This document shows, piece by piece, positions 33,616 through 45,992 of a stretch of 64,000 nucleotides of DNA (the stretch's first letter is position 1; each line of letters begins with the position of its first letter). A program made the translations under genes and the position numbers. The notes under the pieces are model-generated. The model was not told the origin of the DNA. It made no database searches and saw only the letters and a list, made by a program, of their open reading frames with translations. This stretch comes from Pontederia crassipes (Eukaryota > Streptophyta > Magnoliopsida > Commelinales > Pontederiaceae): NCBI GenBank assembly GCA_030549335.1, contig CM060198.1:44308353-44372352 (forward strand). Reading direction: 5' to 3'.

Positions 33616-35896
33616 TCAACCAAGTAGACGTGCTTCCATGTCATCGTTGACCTTGGCAGCTTCGCCTGTTAATAGTAGCAATTCTGCCCTCTGTACCTGC
33701 ACCTCCCAGTCCGTCCGCAGCACCGTGTACAACATAAGAAATACGCACGTCGCCTGAGCTGCGACGAGGCCTAGCCAGAGGCCGACAAAGCCGACCCTGA
33801 GCCAGAAACCTGCTATGGCCGCCACCGGGAGGCCGATGAGGTAGAAGGAACTGAAATTGATATTGGCGCCGACGGCTGGTCGTGCACTTCCCCTGAGGAC
33901 GCCAAAGCCCACCGTCTGGGGGCAATTTCCGAGCTCGCTGAACCCGACGATCGGTAGGGCTACTGACGTAAGTTCCAGTATCCGCCTGTCGTCGGTGAAC
34001 ATCCTCCCCCAAGTGCCACGGAAGCTGGTGGCGAACAGGAACGCCAGGAGCCCGCACGCAGATGCCACAGCGAGCCCCACGATGGTCGCTCGTCGTGCCC
34101 TGCCTGGTTGGCGTGCGCCAAGCTCAAGGCTTACTCTCGTCGAGAGGCCCATGCCGATGGACGACGGCAGCACGTAGATGAGGGCGGTGGTCTGTATCAG
34201 CACACCCATGGCTGCGACGCTGGACTTCGCGTCCGGGAGCAGTCCGCAGAGCAGCAGCATCACCTCGTACCACCACCATTCCAGGCAGACTGACGCCGCG
34301 CTCGGCGCCGCGAACGCGACGAGCGGCCGCCACCCGTGGAGGCACTCGGACGACAGCCCCGCCCACGGCTTCAACGCCTTGTTCGAGAACAGAAGAAAGG
34401 CCAGCAGCGCCAAGTTGATGGTGACGCTGTTCCACGCCGAGGCCAACGCGACCCCCCTGACACCATAGCGGAGGTACGAGACGAGGATGTAGTTGACAGG
34501 TACGTGGAGGAGGATGGAGAACGTGGCGCAAGCGGTGACGACTTTCGTGAGCCCCTGCGTCCGTAGAAAGATTCTTAGCGGATGGAAGCAGGCCTGGGCG
34601 ACGAGGTCAGGGATGGAACAGAGGATGTATTCTCTCGCCATGGCCGTGATCTCAGGGTCCTGGCGCAGTCTCAGAAGAATGTTCTCAATGTTGAACCAGA
34701 CGAGGGAGATGGGAACAGTGAACAGGAGGAGGAGAAGAAGTGTCCTCTGGAACGTGTGCGCGAGGACGCCCGACCGCTTGGCTCCGAAGGCCTGGCCACA
34801 GATCGGCTCCATGCCCATGGCGAGGCCCTTGAGGACGGAGTACCCGGTGATGTTGGCGAAGGCGATGGCGAGGGATCCGCCGGCGAGCTCGGCGTCGCCG
34901 AGGTGGCCGAGGAAGAGCATGGAGATGATGGAGCGCGAGTACAGCAGCAAGCTTGTGAGGATTATGGGCCACACGATCCGGCCCAATAGTACAAGTTCTT
35001 CTGCGATCTGCACTTTTAATTATAATACGTACATTAAAACATTATGATATCTTTGATTACTGTTGCATAAATATTGTATAAATGAGATTTTCGGATTGAG
35101 GCATACAATGTGTTCACAGCATCTTTGATTACTGACGCATAAATTAAAGACCTTTTTAAGAGTACTTATGAGTACAGTTGAATCTTCAGCTCCTCAGAAA
35201 TCAATGAGCTAGTTGTACAAAGCATGATATCTTCCTCTCTAAACATTTCTCATAAGGTCCACGAGATAAAAATGTGTGCATAATCTATCAATAAATCTTA
35301 TGTAACGTCATGATGTCATAAAAATATTTCTCAAGGGATCAGATGAACATGCCAACAGCCTTAACTAAATAGGACGAGTAAAAAATATTTAAGTTGACAT
35401 CTTGGGAACTTGGAAGTACTGATGTATAGTGATAAATTGCCGTCACATGTATGTAACTATTTCACGTATATATCACGTCTTCCTTGCTTTAAGCCTTAAC
35501 CTTTTGCTCACGTACGCCTTCCACCTTAAATTCGCTTGCATACATTCATGCATGCGTGCGTTGCATGTCAGCCACACCATGCACAAGGTTCTTCAGAACA
35601 TTAAATTCAAACTGGAAAAGGTATACGCAAGTCAAATCGCATGCATGATCTATATATACGTACGTATTTAGACTACTTCTAGATGAACGTAAGTATGTAA
35701 CGAGTAGGTTACATTGACACCACGCATGCAACAGGTAAAGGTCTAATGGTATTCATGTGGTCACAGTTACCTCTCTGGCATTTGGGCTTCTGGTGGATGA
35801 TACAAAAGCCGTCTTGTTTTCTTGATCAACGTTCTTGCTTCCATCTTCACCTAATAATGTATCAGGAATCAGATTGGAATCCTTGATGAAGCACAT
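33616..35896 (-). CDS. MATE (DETOXIFICATION-type) efflux transporter, two exons, 505 aa
   Basis: Multidrug and toxic compound extrusion carrier; family members export organic compounds or hormones by cation antiport across plasma, vacuolar or endosomal membranes. Exon 1 is 35896-35771 (42 codons, MCFIKDSN... to ...SPNARE) and exon 2 is 35007-33616. The intron of 763 bp begins GTAACT and ends GTGCAG on the minus strand, phase 0. Twelve membrane segments are expected, in two MatE halves. Landmarks are GHLGDAELAGGSLAIAFANI, the conserved MEPICGQAFGAKR, HPLRIFLRTQGLT, ASVCLEWWWYE, and the second-half CPQTVGFGVLRGSARP. The length fits the family. The sequence resembles the DTX48-50/ADS1-type clade, whose members have been tied to growth and stress phenotypes; the substrate cannot be read from sequence. 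Exon 2 is markedly GC-rich. An upstream in-frame ATG at 35941 is possible, but family proteins start near MC. Confidence 0.95.
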
Positions 35897-36146
35897 CTTA
35901 GTAAAATTCCTGCACAAAGATGTGTTGGGATATTGATGCAAAAAATGGAAGTTGGCTTAATACAAATACATAGTGATATTAGGGAATGGGTATCTCCGTG
36001 AGAGAGACTGAGAGAGGGAAGGAGCGAGAGAAGGAGAGAAAGTAAGAGAGTAAGAGGGGCCTTTGGAAATGCCGGTAGATGAGAGGGAGAGGAGGTAGAG
36101 AATTAAGAAAGTGGTTGTTAGGACTAACTATGCAATTAGTATACTC

Positions 36147-36153
36147 TTTTATA
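36147..36153 (-). promoter_or_regulatory. Probable TATA box of the MATE gene
   Basis: The minus strand reads TATAAAA, about 250 bp before the ATG at 35896. The stretch between (36000-36060) is CT-rich on the sense strand, as is common in plant leaders. Inferred from position. Confidence 0.5.
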
Positions 36154-36199
36154 GTTTGTCTTGCTGCCTTGTTCACGGGGAGGTTTAGCACAAAACCGG

Positions 36200-36668
36200 G
36201 GGTGCAAGTGGCGGATGCTATTGGTTGGATTGAGGCTTAGTTTAATACCATTGATGATTAGTAGTTGAGAAAAGAAGTCTTCTCCAACCAACCAGGTTGA
36301 AGCGACAAGTAGTTCCTCATGGTTTAAACATCTCTAAAGTTTCATCCATCATGCGTGAGACTCGATGACATGCATGCACTCATTAGATGGATGATAGTTG
36401 AGTCAGATCTGTGTCAGACCAACGCCTAGAAATATGATAATGAATATACCATAATTGGAACAAAAAATACCAAACCTAATTAATTTCCTTAACATTCTAA
36501 GTTTGATATTAGACATATCGTATAACTTTTAGTGTTCTCTTTTTTTTATTTCATGTATTGTTTATGAAAGGGCATTTAGTTTGCTGTAGAAAGTGCACTA
36601 TTGATCACATTTCACATATGGATTAATGTCAAATTTGACATTTTATTCTCATAGGCCTTATCAGACAT
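36200..36668. other. Intergenic DNA, nothing recognised
   Basis: Upstream of the MATE promoter; no open frame or repeat terminus seen. Confidence 0.5.
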
Positions 36669-36674
36669 ATATCA

Positions 36675-37163
36675 ATAACGACATGAGGTCTAAGGACCAA
36701 GATGATCTTATCGAATAATCCCATATGGGCAAAATACGGAAATGGTCATGTGCTTATATGTATCTATCCTCTTCATCTATCAAAACGCGTTTTAAATTCG
36801 TGTGGGCCATTAGGCCCAAAACGAATAATATCTTGACGGGGGTGTTACAAAAATGATATCAGAGCCGACCTCGCGTGCTCACTTGAGTCATGTGAAAAAC
36901 ACGGGCCACGAGCTAATACGGGTCATGGGCTAACACGGACCCCGCTCAATGAGGACGTTGAGCTCTTTATGGGGGAAAAATTATAACGACATGAGGTCTA
37001 AGGACCAATATGGTCTCATCGAATAATTCCACATGGACAAAACACGAAGATGATCATGGACTTATATGTAGCTATCTCCTTCATCTATCAAGACGCGTTT
37101 TAAATTCTTACGGACCAATAGGCCCAAAGTGAATAATATCTTAATTGGGTCGGAGGTGTTACA
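36675..37163 (+). mobile_element. TRIM (miniature LTR retrotransposon), about 490 bp
   Basis: Short direct LTRs of 175 bp (36675-36849) and 181 bp (36983-37163) share 'ataacgacatgaggtctaag' at the start and 'ggtgttaca' at the end. Between them are only 133 bp: a primer-binding site TGATATCAGAGC (36854-36865) and a purine run 'tatgggggaaaaatt' before the second LTR. The flanks carry ATATCA on both sides (36669-36674 and 37164-37169), a 5-6 bp target duplication. Non-coding; it must have used proteins of another element. Confidence 0.9.
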
Positions 37164-37169
37164 ATATCA

Positions 37170-38755
37170 ATGGCATGTCACTTATTGATGACATGACAAT
37201 GAGCAATGATATTCCCAAAGCGGGCAATAATTTAGCCGAAGACAAGAGTGTTAATGTTATTTTATATCCTCTTAATAAATGTGCTTTGGGATTTGGTTTT
37301 TATCTCTTCTTCCCGTTTAAACTGCTAACAATTAACTCAACAATCACTTTTTTTTAATAATGTATCACGTTATTAGCCACGTATTCCGAAACCCAAAACA
37401 GTTTTCTTGTTGTAAGTGGACACGTTAACTTGGTCCTTTTAAACCAAGTCAAACTGATCAGATTCTAATTTGCGTTTGTCCAACATCGATCATACAATGT
37501 TTGTGGACCTAATAAATATACTCATAGTTTAGTTCTCGAAGTCCTATGTACACTTTTAACTATAATTGCCCCTCACGTGGCTTCTAAGTTCTTATTACCT
37601 CATCAACTTTTTTGCTTCCAACTTGAACTTGTTGGTGCGTATATGTCAACTGATCCTACTTTTAAACGTGCCTCAATCATCGACAGTTCCTAAACATACA
37701 TTTCCGAGACCCAAGTTACACATCCATATATGCTTATTTAACTTCAACTCAATTACACTCATACGTGTCCATGTCACAAGGGGCCTCTTGCTCCATCTGA
37801 AGAGCCATGCCAATCTTTGCATGTTGGTACTTGTGACCCTTTGTGTGGAACAAGTGACCAAGTACGTGCAATGAAATGAAAGGCTGTCTAGATTCGTTGG
37901 AATCTTCAAAGCGAGCAGGGCGGTACACAACCTCCTTTAAGGATAATGTAATCAAGTAACGCTACATGTTACCTAAGAAGAGAACATGGTACGTACCACT
38001 TAGCTCATAGGAGGCAGCATTATTTGCAGTGGTACGTACGCACCTAAGGATGGTGCTTTGCGTGTCAAGTTGTCAGCCATGAGGTTATGTTTTTGGCATC
38101 GTCCATGTAATTAGGTCATACTTGAACTCGATGTGAGACGTACAAATATGTTTCAAGTGGTTATTATGAACTCCCAACTTAAGGCAACAAGCCCTCCACG
38201 ACAGCAAAGATTTAGGTTTAATTTGGGAGGTACTCCAATAATCAACATCAGCTCATAGAAATATATTATCAGTAATCAATGTGTGATCAAGTGGATTAAG
38301 GATGCTTTCTCTCTCTCATTCATTTACACACACAAAATGACAAGTATAAACTATTTAGATCACAAAAGATCCAACTTGATTACTATGTTCTCAATTATAT
38401 AGATGACATTAATGCAGAAGTTAGTGCGAGGCCGTATTATTATTGCGATTTATGATTGCCCGAGATGGCAAATGGCATGCTTCATGAGTCCGACAAAATT
38501 GGGCTACTTTTGAAAAGACGGACGTGTTGTTAAATTATGTTATCTTTTCTTGATCTTGGGCTGCTAAATTTGGTAATACCTAACATTTATGATCAAGAAG
38601 ACGGTCATTTGTCTCGATCGCACGAGTTGGCTGGTTGTGCTGTACAAATGGACACAATGAACCTTTTTGTCTTTAAGAAATATTTTATATAAAACGAAGT
38701 AAAATAAATATATTACGTGATTAGGTTTTCTTTTTAATCAAATAGAGCGATTATA
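37170..38755. other. Intergenic DNA, nothing recognised
   Basis: Unstructured AT-rich sequence with only short open runs that lack coding character. No terminal repeats were seen. Confidence 0.45.
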
Positions 38756-39000
38756 GACACAATATTGGATCTCTAAAGCGGTGCTAACTTGAGACTAAAC
38801 AACATAGCCAATTAACGTCATTTCCATGTCAGTGGCGACACTAAGGTTTCGACGCTAATATCATAAGTTGCCAATGCTATTGAGACGCTACAGTGACACC
38901 AATTGTCGGGTGGAGAAAACACATTTAGCATCGGCGAACCAAACGCTCAAGCGGTGCTAAAGGCTGCGACGCTATTTTGATCCTACAACGGCGCTAGTAT
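38756..39000. repeat. CACTA-like subterminal repeat fragment
   Basis: Repeated words of the type 'gcggtgctaa', 'gcgacgctat' and 'gacgctaa', about ten in 245 bp. The same words fill 48180-48700, next to a CACTA-like terminus. No terminus was found here, so it is probably a truncated copy. Confidence 0.45.
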
Positions 39001-39959
39001 GAAGTTAATATGACGCTCATGCAAGAATTGATAATAATATATGCTAACAAGTATACTAATTGTTCAAGCAATAACGCGTAATGAGCAGAGTGTCGAACTC
39101 ACAAGGAATTAACTTAATTAAACTAATTTTAGAAACGAATAAGAGACAATATGATTTGGATAAAAGAGTTGCAGAAAATAAAATAACAAAAAATGAAATA
39201 GTAAAAATAAACTAAACTAATGATGTCTAGGGTCCTAGGATATGTTAAAATGATTAAAAATAAACTTATTTAACTTCTATAGTAATTGATTTAATTAAAT
39301 ATAAATAGGTTCACCTTTTAGATGGATTAGGAACATCTAAAGTATGATTTTCGTAATCGGATAAATCAACTATTCTTAATCCTAATAAGACGAGAATAAT
39401 TCACCCGTCTCTACTCTTAATCCCACTCAGATTAGAATGCAATGAGTTGTGATTCCTACACTACCAAATGGCTCACCCAAGTTAACTTGGTAAACCACAC
39501 AATTTAATATTCCACCCAACTCTATTAGATTACGACATGAATTACATAAAGAAAATTAAAAATTAATAAATTGATCACACTGCTCAGTTAATAATCAACT
39601 AATAATTCAAATAAAACTAATAAACTATCTTAAACACAAGAATATATTTTTAAAAGTTAAACAAACTATAATCAAAACTATAGAAAAGTTCACAAGTTGT
39701 CTTAAGAATAAAACTTTTGCAGAAATAATAAAACATGAAAAATTAAAACTAAACTAAATTATCTAGATTACAAAGATTAAAAAGATAAAACTTTAAAGCA
39801 TGAATTCATCCCAATATAAAATAAAACTGGAAGTACTCTATGAAACGAACGATCACTCGTTGTACTATTCTCGCCCGAGATCACCGCACAGAAATCTTCT
39901 TAGTTGTTCTACAAGATGCTCCCACATTTTTGTCTTCCAAACACAGGTTCCAAGCCCTA

Positions 39960-42184
39960 ACATCCCCTCTTCTGATTGTAGAAGGTACCTCTATTTATAG
40001 TGGAAAAGAATTGTTCCATAGTAGATGTAGAAACTAGAAGAGTTAGAATAAGGGTCACTATTATGTATACAAGAGGGTAGATTTGTGATTTTCTTGTTTT
40101 CACCAACCATTGATTAAGATCAGTTATAGTTGATAATTCTTCAGAACTAGAAAGTTGCCTGACATGATCAAAATGCTCAATTTTCATTCTCAATTGTGAC
40201 ATCTCATGTTCAAAAAATCATTCGGATAATATTTCTGTGCTAGTTAATAATTCAACAGTGTGGTCATTGAATTTACTATTTAATTCTTGCAACTGAGAGT
40301 CGATCACAACATTAAAAATACCAATTCTATAATGATGTTCCAATGTTATGCCATCTGATTGATGTTGTGCCCTTCTTCTAACAACATAAGGAGCATTTAA
40401 CTGTAGAATAGGTATGTTATCTCTTTCACAAAAGTCTTTCGCCTTAATAATTAACTTATCATATCCATCGTCTCGTAACTTCTGAATGCTCAATTTCATA
40501 GATGAAACGAGATCCATTGCATTTACAATATCTTGAGATTGAGTTTATAGAGTCTGACGTAATGAATCAGAGATTGTAAGAATTTTTTCCATAAGATGTA
40601 AAATGAAAACAAACACAAAAGTGGTCAATGTCTCATATGCTGCATCTACATCTGCGCGTTGAGCTGAAGTGGCACCATTATCAATAATATTCAACAAAAC
40701 TTGGCATGTTGCACTGAAGTACTTAATTAAGCTCAAAACTGATTTTAAATGTGAACTCCATATTGTATCTCCAAGTTTTTGTAAAGTACTAATTTGATTT
40801 TGTCCTTTCCCAGTTTAAAGCTCATTATTAGAAAGTAGATGAGCAATATTCGCAGCATGTGCATCTTTCAGTTGATCCATGTGTTTACTTGAAGCAGAAG
40901 TAATATTGACAATTAAACTTAACTAATTAAAGAAATGATGGATAGGGATCACATCTTTCGAAGTAGCGACTAATGCTAGCTGTAGTCGGTGTGCCATACA
41001 ATGAACATAATAAGCATAAGGACGTATTTAAAACTAATGCTTGTAATTCATTCCATTCTCCGCTCATATTACTTGCACCATCATAACCTCTAATGTTTTG
41101 AATATCAATGTTGTGATTTGATAGTACCATAAAAATTTCATGTCTTAATGTAAGTGCAGTAGTATCTTTAACATGAACAAGGTCGAAAAGACATTTTTTA
41201 TACATCCTTTCTGATCAACAAATCTTAAAACAATATACATTTGCTCTTTTTTAAACTCATCTCGAGCTTCATTAATCACAATACAAAATTTTGCATCACC
41301 AATTTTTTCACGGATCATATTTTTTTTTGTTGAAATAATTCGCAAAATTTCCTTTTATATTTGTGGTGAAGTATAGGAAGCATTTTGTGGAGCTTTATCT
41401 AGATATTTTCTTACTTCATCATTGTAAGAACCCAATAAATTTAATAATTCACAAAAATTTCCAAGTCTTTGTGATGTTTTGGTTTCATCATTCCCTCGAA
41501 AAACACATCCTTGTAATGCAAGCCATTTAATCTCGTCAATTGATGTTTTTAAACGAATCTTATTCTCCTTAATTTGTTGAGATGTATACTGTTCCAATAT
41601 ATTTTGAATGTGTGGAGATTGGTCAACTAAATCCATCCAAGCTTTTTTAGCATTTCAATGAGGCAAAGTATGATATTTTCCTATGTGAGCTAAAAATGCA
41701 CAAATTTTACCATCTTTCACCTTTTTCCAATTTCGAAAACCATCTACACTAAATGCATTTGATCTAGAAAGTGCTTATGAAATAAGAAACATGAAAGACA
41801 AAATGCTGCATCCTTAGATGAAAAATATTCCAACCATGACGAAAATGGTTTAAACCATTGTGGTTGGAAACTTCTTAGATGTTTTTTCCCAAATTTTGGA
41901 TACGCCGAAAGAATACACTGATATGGACCTACTTTAATATAAGCTCTTCGAATTTCATTTCGCATATCATTAGGATAATCCTATATTTGCTTTTGTAAAT
42001 CAGGATCACGCTCAAATGAATTGATATCAAAACTGTTATTAATGTCGGTTCTACGAGATTTCATAGGATTATGATAATGATTTAATTGATCAGTATTCAT
42101 AGATGTATTTGATTGATAAGTTGAACTTGAGGTTTCGATATTCTTTCTTTAAAAAAATGCATCAATGGTTGTTGATTTTTTCAT
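39960..42184 (-). pseudogene. hAT-superfamily transposase-like gene (zinc finger MYM-type 1-like), dead
   Basis: The reading runs from 42184 leftwards with several frame breaks. The N-terminal MKKSTTIDAFF is followed by an in-frame stop; DYPNDMRNEIRRAY then resembles the TTF-type zinc-finger region. FSSWLEYFSSKDAAFCLSC (about 41860-41800) carries the conserved WLEYS-KDAAFC motif. GYDGASNMSGEWNELQ (about 41090-41040) is the GYDGAANMSG motif of the catalytic-core region. LNAPYVVRRRAQHQ follows near 40400. The C-terminal dimerisation region shows STITDLNQWLVKTRKS, YPLVYIIVTLILTL and VSTSTMEQFFST, ending about 39985. Many stops and shifts make it non-functional. This family is often found as transposon-derived host-like genes in plants. 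Confidence 0.85.
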
Positions 42185-42189
42185 CTATA

Positions 42190-43380
42190 TAAAAACATGA
42201 ATATGAATAAAATATTTAAATAACTTAAAAAGTTCATATTTAATCAAAGAGAAATGTTATGAAGTTATGTATTGCATACCTTCAACTCCAAACTGCAAGA
42301 ATAATCCTTAGTTTTGTGCTCAATTAGTTGAAATTCTACAAAAATCATATTAATTATCATTACTTAATGCATAACTTAGATCTACTTCATATCCAATTAT
42401 GTATAATCAATTAAGCAAAGAATTTTAAGAAATAAAGTCATGCAATTTATTGAACTACAAGATGTATCACATGTACAATGATAATGTCATAATATTCATG
42501 TTAATGTTAAAGTAAATACATTATTCCTTTAATAGTCAATTATTATATAAATTTATTTTTATAATGTTACACATTCAACGGATACTCTTTATAATTATAT
42601 TTAATGATGAACAATTTGATTTTTCTCTATTTATCACCTCTATTTCTATGACTAATTTAAGGGCTTTGCCATTTATCTTTTTAAAACTAAAATTTCAACT
42701 TTACCTCAATTTTTATTAGCTTTTTTATTTTTTTATATTTATCCAATTACACTGTACCGTTTATTATCATTTGAAATAAACTAAATAAAAGATCTAAAAA
42801 AATTACTGTCTATCTAAAAAGTGAAAAATATTTAAACACAAAATATTCATATTTAAATATATTTTCTTAAAGAATAATAAAACATATTCATCATAGTAGA
42901 CAAATTTAAAAATAACACATGGAGAAGGAAGAGAGAGAAAAGTAGGGAGATCTTATAGGAGAGGAAAATACTAAAATAATTGTATAGCAAGAACATATAA
43001 TTCATTTTTTCAATAAAGAAAAATAATAAATTTTACCTTGCAGCCACAACAAGGGATGAGACGGCGACACGACATAAAGATTAAAGATACATGAGATGAG
43101 ATATTAGTTGTGTCTTTTTTAAAGGGTTTAAAGTTTAATCCTATTCAAATTTGTTTGATGTGTCTCAAGGTAAATTGGATCTAAAATAAATATGAAATTA
43201 TGGACTTGTCAAACTCCGAATTTTGAACCATAATATGTTTTCAAATCATCCTGAGATCATATAATATGAGTAGGAACCCTTGTGCATGTAAATTTCCTTC
43301 GAAAATATCTTCAAAACATGAAATTGTGGTCAGTCACATGTGGTAATAGGTGTTTCATGGTCTAGACAGTGTTTGAATCA
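42190..43380. other. AT-rich DNA upstream of the hAT pseudogene
   Basis: No open frame or terminal repeat could be identified. The junction with the surrounding LTR is probably near 43.15 kb. Confidence 0.4.
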
Positions 43381-43394
43381 AATTACAAATGGAT

Positions 43395-43620
43395 TCTCAT
43401 GGCCTGTGAAAGCGTTTTCACGACTCTTATAGTGTCCGTTTTGAACAAACATTATGAATTTTCACGGCCCGTGATAAGCAGGTCACGGTCGTTCCTTGGG
43501 CGGTTTTCTGGTGCGAAAAGATGCATTTTAACGGCTCATTATTTCTATTTCAAGTCCCTATTTCACATTCGTGACAAATTCTTCATGGCCCACCGTGACA
43601 ATGCAATTGCAGGTTTTTCA
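43395..43620. repeat. Palindrome array (TTCACGGCCCGTGA type)
   Basis: Variants include 'ctcatggcctgtgaa', 'ttcacggcccgtgat', 'gtcacggtcgtt' and 'tcatggcccaccgtgac', in about 220 bp inside the LTR-like region. Confidence 0.6.
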
Positions 43621-44344
43621 CTTTCTGACTCTATTTTAACTCCGATTTTAGCATGATTTTTTCATTGGCTTCGTAATTCAATTTTCTTAACATTTGTGTA
43701 GATTTGTTTTTATAAAATTAACGATGCATACTATTAGAAAATGATTCAAAATAAGATTAAATACAATACTAAATATATGTTGAATTTTGTATGCATCAAA
43801 TTCCCCCAAGCTTAAATATTTGCTTGTCCTCGAGCGATATTCAAGTCAAAGCTCAAAAAATCAAGAAGGTTCATAATCATTTCCACCATATCAGCTAACT
43901 ATTTTCTTAGCACTTATTTTATGCATTTGTCACCAAAATATCTTTCCATCGTTCCAATGACAATCTTCTAGAATTTCTGAATATTAGACATATTTAAAGT
44001 CATTCAAGTTCAGCTCATACAAGAAAACATGCATTCTATCAAATCGAAATCTCAATGTTCAAAACATAAGTGCATATTGAGCTTATACATCTTCACTTTA
44101 GAACTTTTTTTTTTCTTTTGGTACCCATGTGCTTCTTTATATTGCGCAAGGTAGTCTTGTAATGAGATTTTGACCGATAGATCCCAGAGTAGTTCTTAGC
44201 TAGCATGCTTAAATGTTTCATGTGGAAATCTCTTAATGTTTCATGATTAGAATGCTAAGAATGTTGAGAATGCCTCTTGTGATGTGTATAAGTCAATATG
44301 AGCTCAAAATTATGATGTATGTAAGATTTGGGAAGAATACATGT

Positions 44345-44760
44345 AAAAATTGGGTGTCTGCCGCTCCAGAATGGACGACCGATTGCATATCGGTCGACCG
44401 TTCTGGAGGGGCAATAACATTCTGTGATTAGCGGACGATTGTTCAGTCATCCGATAGCAATGTAATGGTCGACCGATTTAATAACGGTCGTCCGATATGT
44501 GTTGTCGAAACGTTCGACACATTCTGTGATTAGCGGACGATCCAAAAATCCATTTCGTACGTCCGAAAGCACCCAGTAGCGGTCGACCATTATTCCAGCG
44601 GTCGTCCGATCTAGAATGGTATCACATTTTGTGATCAGCGGATGAACCGAAGTCTCATTTCGATCGTTCGAAAGGACCATAACGGTCGACCGATAATTTG
44701 ACTGGTCGATCGATACACTTCCAATGGTCGACCGTTCCCCAAAATGGTCGCCCGTTATGA
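44345..44760. repeat. Palindrome array (ATCGGTCGACCGAT type)
   Basis: 'cggtcgaccg' and variants occur about ten times. They sit in roughly 105-bp units that each begin near 'acattctgtgattagcgg' (about 44417, 44520 and 44627). The array belongs to an LTR-like sequence ending near 45992 in GTTACA. Confidence 0.75.
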
Positions 44761-44929
44761 AAGCTGATTGGCTATGTTTGAATGTCCACATCTAGTGTGA
44801 TTTGAAGTATGTATGACCTTAAGTAGGGTTAAAACAAGCAACATGTGATGAATGAATGTATGTATTGACGAATGTAAGTAAAAGATGGATTGTAGTGAAG
44901 ATGTCTTGTTGTGGTCGTGATGGGAATAA

Positions 44930-45240
44930 AGTCCTTCACTCGCTAGCTTATGTGATGTATTCTCCGGAAAGTAAAGTCCTGCCAAGATGGTATGTACTTT
45001 CAATGAGACGATCGTTTCGGCCTAGCTAGCCAAGTTTCGCACGAAACCAACATGGTCTACCCAATCAAACAAGATAATAAGCTATCTTAACCAAGATGGA
45101 AGATTCAAAGATGTTGTCAAGTGGAAAGTAAAGTCCTGCACTATGTATGTACTTCAAAGGATCCTAAATCTAAGAAGTAAAGTCCTGCATATGTATGTAC
45201 TTTCCAAAGATGACTTGGGGCATAAAGATGAAGATGAAGA
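44930..45240. repeat. 'gaagtaaagtcctgcatatg' repeats, LTR backbone copy 1
   Basis: Three copies (near 44964, 45126 and 45175) of a word that continues 'tatgtactt'. The same words recur at 49675-50080 after a different palindrome array, marking two relatives of one LTR. Confidence 0.7.
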
Positions 45241-45992
45241 TGTAGCTCTAATCAAATGCCAATATATGTCCCTTTGTCATAAGATGTTATGAAGGATGAT
45301 GTTGAAGTAAAAGTAGAATAAATGATGATATGCCTTAGCATAATAATAAGTATTGATATGCTTTGACATAATGATGATAATACATATTATCTTATCTTGC
45401 TGTGATGATATACTCATATGGCATATAGAGTGCATAAGTAGTTCATGGCATGCACATAACTTATGTTTTACAATGATGATTTGCATATGCCATGACATAT
45501 AGAGATTATATCATAGGATCAGAGTATGCATATGTCTCAACATACTCTAACGGGAGAAATTTCCTGCACCCATGAATCCGTGCAGGTATGAACGAAGTTT
45601 AGGTTTGACGGCGAGGGCCTTATGACGGACACGTTGCACATGGGCGAGTCGGGCTACGACCCAAGTTATCGTTCTTAGACTTATGTTATGATGAAGGACT
45701 CTTATCAGAGTCAAGTATGTATGACTTATGGGCCCTTAAGTCTTTTACTTTCGTTTGGACTCCTTTATGTATTATGAACCCTTTGTTGGATATTGATGTT
45801 CCCATGGGCTAAACTTGTATCTTGGGTTATTATATGAAGTCTTCCGCTGTTTTCATGATTTTATCATTTATGTTTATTATATTATATTTTCGCTGCAAGG
45901 TTTTATGAAATTAGGACATGTCAAAGTTAATGTAACATCGCTTAGGATTCGGCAAAAGTTTTAAATTGAGGCCGAATTTTGAAATCGTTACA

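Larger units (their letters stand above)
39005..43800 (-). repeat. LTR of a gypsy-type element, split by a hAT pseudogene
   Basis: Pieces at 39005-39990 and 43180-43800 resemble the unit at 56155-57690 in order and wording: short 'ataaactatcttaaa' and 'cacaagttg' runs, a 'cctctatttatag' segment, and the 'tgtatgcat' end. After 43800 the minus strand shows 'gacaagcaaatatttaag' and then 'cttgggggaa', a typical plant gypsy polypurine context. The LTR therefore reads leftwards. The hAT gene at 39960-42184 and flanking AT-rich DNA interrupt it. Confidence 0.45.

Noticed and set aside
34124..35047. Long plus-strand and alternate-frame open runs opposite the MATE gene
   Set aside because: They are shadows of the GC-rich coding exon; none has family features.
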